Shown here: positions 9,301-18,300 of the stretch, one piece after another
Layout: every line of letters begins with the position of its first letter
Numbering within the stretch: the stretch's first letter is position 1
From: Saprospiraceae bacterium
GTDB lineage: Bacteria; Bacteroidota; Bacteroidia; Chitinophagales; Saprospiraceae
DNA: 45,210 nucleotides
Direction of reading: 5' to 3'
NCBI GenBank assembly: GCA_020631355.1
Contig: JAHDHL010000042.1
Span: forward strand, 1 to 45,210
Program-made: the position numbers and the translations under genes
The notes under the pieces: generated by a model
The model's database searches: none
Seen by the model: the letters and a program-made list of their open reading frames with translations, nothing else
Told to the model about the DNA's origin: nothing

Positions 9301-12300
9301 ACAGGTTTCAGCCCAACAGGAGGTACTTGGACAGGTATCGGAATCACCGATCCCTTTGTTGGTTTGTTCAACCCTCAGGGTGCTGGTGGTGTCGGTAATT
9401 ATCAGGTTTATTATACATTCACGGATGGGAATGGATGTACCAGCGATGATACATTATTCATCGAGGTCACCCCTCCTCCTGTAGTCGAAGCAGGTCTTTT
9501 GGATTCCGTTTGTGTGGATGATATTCCTTATACCCTTACGGGCAATAGCCCATCTGGTGGTATATGGTCCGGTCCTGGAATCATCGATCCGATAGCCGGT
9601 ATTTTTGACCCTACAGATGCAGGTCCAGGTCTACATACCATTACCTATACCTTTGGTGAGGGCTCTTGTGAGGAATCAGATACAAAAGATGTCAATGTAT
9701 CACCATTACCAGTGGTAAGCCCCGGTAATGACTTCTCTGTTTGTGTGGATTCAATGGAATTCGCCCTTCCCGCATTCTTCCCTGTTGATGGCCAATGGGC
9801 TGGAGCAGGAATCACTGACCCCTCGGGAATGTTCGATCCTGCATTAGCAGGTGTGGGGACCCACCCTTTGACACTTTCCTATACAGACCCAGTGACAGGA
9901 TGTTACAATGAAGGCTCAATTAACGTAACGGTAAACCCACTTCCTGTTGTGGATGCTGGAGACCCAGTGGTATATTGTATCACGAATGACAATATCACCC
10001 TGGTGAATTATACTCCTCTTGGAGGTATTTGGTCTGGCCCGGGTGTAGTGGATGCTGCCAATGGAATTTTCAATGTGAATGTTGCTGGAGGTGTAGGTCA
10101 ATATGACTTGGTTTACACCTATACGGATGCAAATAGTTGTGTGAATTTTGATTCCCTAATCATCACTGTCGTAGATGGTGACCAAGTTGATCCTGGTCCT
10201 AATGATACGATATGTATAGACAATGGATTGTGGTCATTAACAGGATTCAGTCCGCTCGGAGGTACATGGTCTGGACCTGGTATTTCTGATCCATCGGCAG
10301 GTACATTCGATCCTGTTTCGGCTGGTATTGGAATCCATACATTAACATATACTGTGGGAACAGGTACTTGTCTGAGAACAGAGGATAAGACCATTTGGGT
10401 CGCTGGATTACCATTCATAGATGCAGCAGAGGATGAAGCGCATTGTATTGATGTTCCTCCATTCCAATTAGAGGATTACTTCCCGGAAACAGGCGGTACT
10501 TGGTCTGGTGCAGGTGTGGATGTTTCAGGATTCTATACGCCTACGGATGCTGGTGTGGGACAACATACATTGACTTATACTTATGTCGATCCGATTACGG
10601 GTTGTGTGAATACGGATGATAAGATTGTTGAAATCTTCGCCTTACCTATTGTGACGGCAGGTGATACAACAACCTATTGTGATAATCCGGATAATATCAA
10701 CCTGATGGGTTATTCACCGATAGGTGGTACTTGGTCCGGAGCTGGAATCGTGGACCCTGCAGCAGGTGTATTCAATACGCAGGTCGCTGGCGGAATAGGA
10801 ACTTATGATGTCGAATATTCATTCACTGATGCCAACGGATGTATGGATTTGGATACATTGGTTTTGGATATCATATTTGGTGATACCGTTCTGGCAGGTC
10901 AGGATACCGCCCTTTGTATTGATCATGGTTTCTATACTTTGTCAGGTTATTCACCAATAGGTGGAACATGGGCTGGCCCAGGTATATTGGACCCTAACTC
11001 AGGTCTTTTTGACCCACTGACAGCAGGGCCCGGATTACATACATTGGTTTATACTTTCGGAGAAGAAACATGTGAAAAAACAGATTCGAGAACCATTCTG
11101 GTAGGAACCATACCAACGGTAAATGCAGGTCCTGATGATTTTGGTTGTAGTGCGGATAATGCCTATATGCTTACAGGGTTCTCTCCTGCAGATGGAGTTT
11201 GGACAGGCCCGGGAATCATTGATCCTGTCGGTATGTTCGATCCGGCCCTGGCAGGTATCGGAACCCATACATTGACATATACATATACAAATCCGATCAC
11301 AGGTTGTGAAGCAGCAGATACCAAGGATGTGGATCTTCAGCCTGCTCCGACTGTTGAAGCAGGTGTCGATGTTCAAATATGTGATACACCTCAGGATTTA
11401 CAATTGAATGGTTATAGTCCTCTTGGTGGTTTCTGGACAGGTCCGGGTATCATTGATGGTGTAAATGGGATATTTAACTCGGTTATCGCTGGTGGTCCGG
11501 GTACCTATACCGTTACTTATGGATTCACAAGTAATAACGGTTGTTACAACGAGGATACATTGCAAGTATTGGTGGATCCTTTACCCATTGTTAACCCAGG
11601 ACCTGATACTTCATTGTGTATCGACCATGGATTATTCGTAATGAATGATTTCTCTCCCACAGGTGGAGTTTGGACAGGAAATGGTATCGTGGCAACAAGT
11701 GGAGTCTTTGATCCTGTGGTAGCGGGCTTAGGATTGCACATCTTGACATATACTTATGGTTCAGGTACTTGTGAAGTGACCGAAATTAGAAGAATCCTAA
11801 TCGGTACACCTCCAATCGTGGATGGTGGAGATGATGAGGTCGTTTGTGAGAATGCTGCTCCTTTTGTTTTAGTAGGTGGAATTCCTCAGGGTGGATTCTG
11901 GACAGGACCTGGGGTTTCTGATTCCATTACTTTCGATCCTGCAGGATTATCACCTGGTACATATACATTGACATATACATATATTAATGAAATCACAGGT
12001 TGTGTAAACAGTGATGATAAGGATGTTACCATAGAGGCTATTCCGATCGTTACGGTTTCGGATACAACTGTTTATTGTAGCACCTTTGATAATATAACGC
12101 TTTCTGGATATAATCCATTTGGTGGTACATGGTCTGGTCCGGGTATTGTAGATGGTACCAATGCCGTATTCAATACGGAAGTTGCCGGAGGAGAGGGTAT
12201 ATATGAGATTTTCTATGATTATACGAGTCCTAATGGATGTTCCGCAAGGGATACCGCTGTGATTGATGTTATTTTTGGAGATACCATTGACGCAGGACCT

Positions 12301-15300
12301 GATTTGGCAGTATGTATTGTAGGAGGATTGGTGAATATCCCAAGTGGCACACCCATGGGCGGAACGTGGTCTGGTCCGGGTATCATTAGTGCCACAGGTG
12401 TATTCGATCCTGTTTTGGCAGGAGAGGGACTACATACCGTCACTTATACACAAGGCGATGGCTCATGTGAAAAAATGGATGATATTGAAATCTTCGTAGG
12501 AGGCCCACCAAGTGTTGTCGCAGGTCCTGATGAAGAGGTATGTCAGACTATTCCACCATTTACCTTACTGGGTTCGAATCCTCCGGGAGGATATTGGTTA
12601 GGTACAGGAGTGGATTCATCAGGTGTATTTGATGCCTCAATTGCAGGACTTGGTTCGCATGACCTGACATATTACTATACGAATCCATTGACCGGATGTG
12701 AGAATAATGATGTTAAGACAGTTACCGTTGTTCCGATTCCTGTAGTTTATGCTGGTGATACATTGACATTCTGTGAGACATCGGATAATATCAGTTTGGT
12801 TGGTCAGCCAGCAGGAGGAGTTTGGTCCGGTCCGGGTATACTTGATCCGTTGAATGGTTTGTTCAATACAGGTTCCGCAGGTGGAATCGGTCAGTATGAA
12901 TTGATATACACATTCGTACAGAACAATGGTTGTGACGGAGAAGATACATTGGTCGTGGATGTGGTTCCTGCCGAAATTGTGGAAGCAGGACCTAGGGATA
13001 CGGTTTGTATAGATGATGGCTTGATTACCTTGACTGGTGCATCACCTTCTGGAGGTACTTGGAGTGGTCCGGGTATCGTAGATCCGTTCCTAGGGGTATT
13101 TGATCCATTGGATACAGGAGATGGTCTTTATACGTTGACCTATACATATGGTGATGGTACATGTGAAAGATCCGATGATAAGGAAATTATTGTGGCAGCA
13201 TTACCTAATGTTGACCCTGGAGCTGATTTGACAGTATGTGAGGATGAATTAGCTTTCAATCTAACAGGTTTCAGTCCGCAAGGCGGAATGTGGTCAGGCT
13301 CGGGAATCATAGATGCGGCAGCGGGAACTTTCGACCCCCAACTTCTTGGAGTGGGAATACATACCATTACCTATACCTATGTCAATCCAACCACAGGTTG
13401 TCAGAATATGGAGGATAGGATATTGGAGATAGTACCTTTGCCAGGTGTCTTTGTTCCGGATTCCGTAGAATATTGTGTTACAACCAATGATATTATCCTT
13501 GATGGATATGGTCCATTGGGAGGTACCTGGTCCGGTCCGGGTATTGTGGATGCCTCAACAGGTGTATTCAATTCAACCCTTGCAGGAGGTGTGGGACAAT
13601 ATGATTTGTATTATGATTTTGTAGATGTGAATGGCTGTACAGCTTCAGACACAATGTTGGTCAATGTTGTCATTGGCGAAATCGTTACTGCAGGTCCCGA
13701 TACCGCTGCATGTATAGATATTGGACTGATCAATCTTGAGGGAGCAAGCCCTTCAGGTGGTGTTTGGTCAGGCCCTGGTATTACCGACCCTGCATTTGGA
13801 GTCTTTGATCCAATTTCTGTGGGAGCTGGTTCACACACCGTATTCTATACTTATGGTGAGGGATCATGCGAGAAGACGGATGGAAAAGTAATCCTGATAG
13901 GCGATACTCCTGCAGTGGATGCAGGTGCACCTGAATTGGTTTGTGACGGAGAACCCATCTTCCAAATTACAGGTTTCAATCCCGCTGGTGGATTCTGGCA
14001 AGGCCCGGGAGTTGACTCCTCTGGAATGTTTGATGCAAGTGTGGCAGGAGTGGGTACACATGATTTGACCTACACATTCATTAATCCAGTAACAGGTTGT
14101 GAAAATAGTGATATAAAGAATATGACTGTTGCTGCATTACCTGCAGTATTTGCAGGAGATACAGTAACATATTGTAATAATAGTAATTCCATTACCCTTA
14201 CAGGGTATGCACCTCAGGGAGGAGTATGGACTGGCCCGGGTATTGTGGTTTCAACTGGTGAATTCAATACCCAACAAGCTGGAGGAGAAGGAACCTATGA
14301 TTTGGTATATACATTCACTGATGCTAATGGTTGTGTGAATGATGATACACTTGTCGTTGATGTAATCTATGGAGATACCGTACAGGCTGGTCCTGATTTT
14401 GGAATCTGTATCACAGAAGGTATCCAAGTATTGACAGATGGTTCGCCTGCAGGGGGAGCTTGGTCTGGTCCGGGTATTATTGATCCTGTTACGGGAGTAT
14501 TCGACCCTGCTGTTGCAGGAAATGGTAATCATACCATATCTTATACATACGGAGAGGATACATGTGAAAAAACAGATACCAGAACCATTACAGTAGGTTT
14601 GGTACCACCCATTTTCCCTGGTCCTGATGATTTGGTCTGTGAGGATGACTTAGCTTATACCCTTACTGGTTTTGCTCCGGCAGGTGGTGTATGGACAGGG
14701 ACGGGTGTTGTTGATGCCGCAGGAACTTTCGATCCGCAAGTTGCAGGTATCGGAATACATCTGATTACATATACCTATACAGAACCTACCACAGGTTGTG
14801 AGAACTCTGCAACTAAACAAGTCGAAGTCGAAGCCAGTCCTACCGTTTCAGCAGGTGGTACTGTAGTGTATTGTAATATCAGTGATAATATTGTACTGAC
14901 GGATTATTCTCCAGCAGGCGGAACTTGGTCTGGGCCAGGAGTGGTGAACCCAATTTTTGGTGTATTCAATACTCAGGATGCAGGTGGTATCGGAACTTAT
15001 GAATTGGTTTACACCTATACGAATCCAAATGGTTGTGCGAACCAGGATACATTAGAAGTAACAGTTATAGCACCTCCGGTGGTAGAGGCAGGTCCATTGG
15101 ATACCTTATGTTTGGATGATGGATTCCTAACATTAGCAGGCTACTCTCCGGCAGGCGGTACTTGGTCTGGTCCGGGTATCATTGATCCATTCCTAGGAAT
15201 CTTTGATCCACTTGTGGCAACAGCAGGTTTGCATACATTAACTTATACTTTCGGAGAGGGGACATGTGAGGTAAGTGATGAGAAAGATATTTTCGTTTCT

Positions 15301-18300
15301 GCCTTACCGGAAATCGTACCAGGCCCCGCCTTGGCAGTATGCGAGGATCAGTTGGCATTCGATCTTACAGGCTTTAGCCCTCAAGGAGGATATTGGTCTG
15401 GATTCGGTATCACTGATTCTTTACTAGGAACTTTCGATCCACAAGTTACAGGTGTTGGTTTGTACACGGTTACTTATCATTATACCAATCCTACTACAGG
15501 ATGTTCCAATGAAGTAGGACGGGTAGTCCAGGTGAATGGGCTTCCGGGCGTCTATACCCAAGATTCTACTATCTATTGTAATAATAGTACAGATATCATT
15601 TTATCGGGTTATGGTCCAGCAGGCGGCACTTGGTCCGGTCTGGGCATTGTTGATGCAGCTAATGGTGTATTCAATACAGTCTTGGCAGGAGGCGAGGGGC
15701 AATATGAACTGGTTTATGGCTTTACAGACCAAAATGGTTGTTTTGCAGCTGATTCCATGTTTATCGAAGTCATCTTTGGTGATACGGTAGTTGCAGGCCC
15801 TGATTTTGCAATGTGTATTGATGAGGGAGTTATTACATTAGATGGCTTTAGTCCATTTGGAGGTACTTGGACAGGTGTTGGAATCATTGATCCTACCTAT
15901 GGTATCTTTGATCCCAATATTGCAGGTGCAGGAACACATACACTTTATTACGTTTACGGAGAGGATTCCTGTGAAAAGGTCGACTCCCGCGAAGTAACAG
16001 TAGGTGCGATTCCCCCGGTAAATGCAGGTGCTGACCAAACACTGTGTCTTGGTGACCCCGCATTCACAATCAATGATAATAGCCCATCAGGAGGATTCTG
16101 GATAGGTAATGGAATCGATTCAATGGGGAACTTTGACCCAGCTGTTGCAGGGGTTGGAGACCATCTTCTTGTATACACATTCATTAATACGATTACAGGT
16201 TGTGAGAATTCGGATTCTAAGGTCATCACCATTAATCCCCTACCTCTGGTAGAAGCAGGGGATACTGTTACATATTGTAATTCGAATACGACCATTACCT
16301 TGGATGGTTACTTCCCAACAGGAGGAACATGGTCTGGTCCAGGTATCGTATTGTCTTCAGGGCAATTCAATTCACTACAGGCAGGAGGAATTGGTACTTA
16401 TACAGTAACATATACCTATACGGATGCAAATGGCTGTACGAGTATGGATGATAAGATTATTGATATCATCTTTGGTGATACGGTAGTTGCTGGACCTAAT
16501 TTCGCACTTTGTATTACGGACGGAATACAGGTGCTTACAGGTCAGTCTCCATTAGGAGGAACATGGTCTGGTATAGGTATTGTAGATGCGGTTTCAGGTA
16601 CGTTTGATCCTACAATTGCAGGAAATGGAATTCATACACTGACCTATACTTATGGTGAGGAAACTTGTTTGAAAACAGATACGAGACAGGTGACAGTTGG
16701 TTTGGTGCCTCCTGTATTCCCTGGTCAGGATAATGTGGTTTGTGAAATTGCCACTGCATTCAACCTAACAGGATTCTCTCCCCCAGGAGGTGTATGGACT
16801 GGATTTGGTATCGTTGACCCGAATGGAATCTTTGATCCACAGGTGTCAGGTGTGGGTACACACTTACTCCAATATGAATACGTGGATCCTGTAACAGGTT
16901 GTACGAACTCTGCTACAAAGAATGTAATTGTTGAGGCTACGCCAACAGTATATGCCGGAGGGCAGGCAATCTATTGCGATAATCCATTTGATATTGTTTT
17001 GGAGAATTACACTCCGACAGGTGGTGTTTGGTCAGGTCCTGGTATTGTGAATCCCGTCTTCGGTATTTTCAATACAGAAGACGCAGGAGGGATTGGTACC
17101 TACGATTTGGTATATTCCTATACCAATGCTAATGGTTGCTTCAATACGGATACACTTCAGGTAGATGTCATCTTTGGTGATACGGTAGTTGCAGGACCAC
17201 ATATTGATATGTGTATCCTGGATGGTCCGATCAACGTAGTTGGTTCTCCATCCGGAGGAACATGGTCTGGTGTGGGTGTCGTTGACCCAATAGGATTATT
17301 TGATCCAGGTCTGGCAGGTCCAGGTACGCATACCTTAACTTATACATATGGAGAGGGTACATGTCAAAAAACAGATACCAGAACCATCTCCGTTGGTGAT
17401 ATTCCAGTTGTGGATGCTGGTTTGGATATGGAACTGTGTATCGACGCAGGTATTCAGAACTTGACGGGATATGGTCCTTTAGGAGGAGTTTGGGCAGGTA
17501 ACGGAGTAGATGCTGCCGGGGTATTCGACCCGGTAGGTGCAGGTGTAGGTGTTCACCAATTGACCTACTTCTATGAGGATACCATTTCGGGTTGTACCAA
17601 TCAGGATGATATCATAGTCATTGTGAATGCGCTTCCATTGGTGAATGCAGGAGATTCCGTAACCTATTGTGTATGGGATGAACTGATATTATTGGATAAT
17701 TATGCACCATCCGGTGGTTCTTGGTCTGGCCCTGGTATTGTAGACCCAACACTGGGTACTTTCAGTACGGCCCAAGCAGGAGGTATCGGCGTTTATGATT
17801 TGATATACGAATTTACAGATGGTAATGCTTGTACGAATTACGATACATTACAGGTAACTGTCGAAGCGGGACAAACCGTTGATCCGGGGCCGGATGAATC
17901 CCTATGTATTGATGCAGCAATCTTACAGATGGCTCCATTCTCTCCTTTGGGAGGTACTTGGGCAGGTCCGGGTATCATTGATGCATTGAATGGTGTATTT
18001 GATCCTGCAATTGCTGGAGTGGGACTACACGAATTGACCTATACCTATGGTTCGGGTACTTGTGAAAGAACCGCAACAAAATTCGTAGAAGTATTCCCAT
18101 TACCATTTGTGGATGCAGGAGAAGATGTAATTATCTGTGAGGATGTGGATAGTTATACGTTTACTCCTGTTCCGACTGGCGGACAATGGTTTGGTCCGGG
18201 TGTGGATACATTAACTGGTGTATTTGACCCACAGGCAACAGGTTTGGGTACATTCGACTTGGTTTATTTGTACCAGAACCCCAATACGGGTTGTGATGAT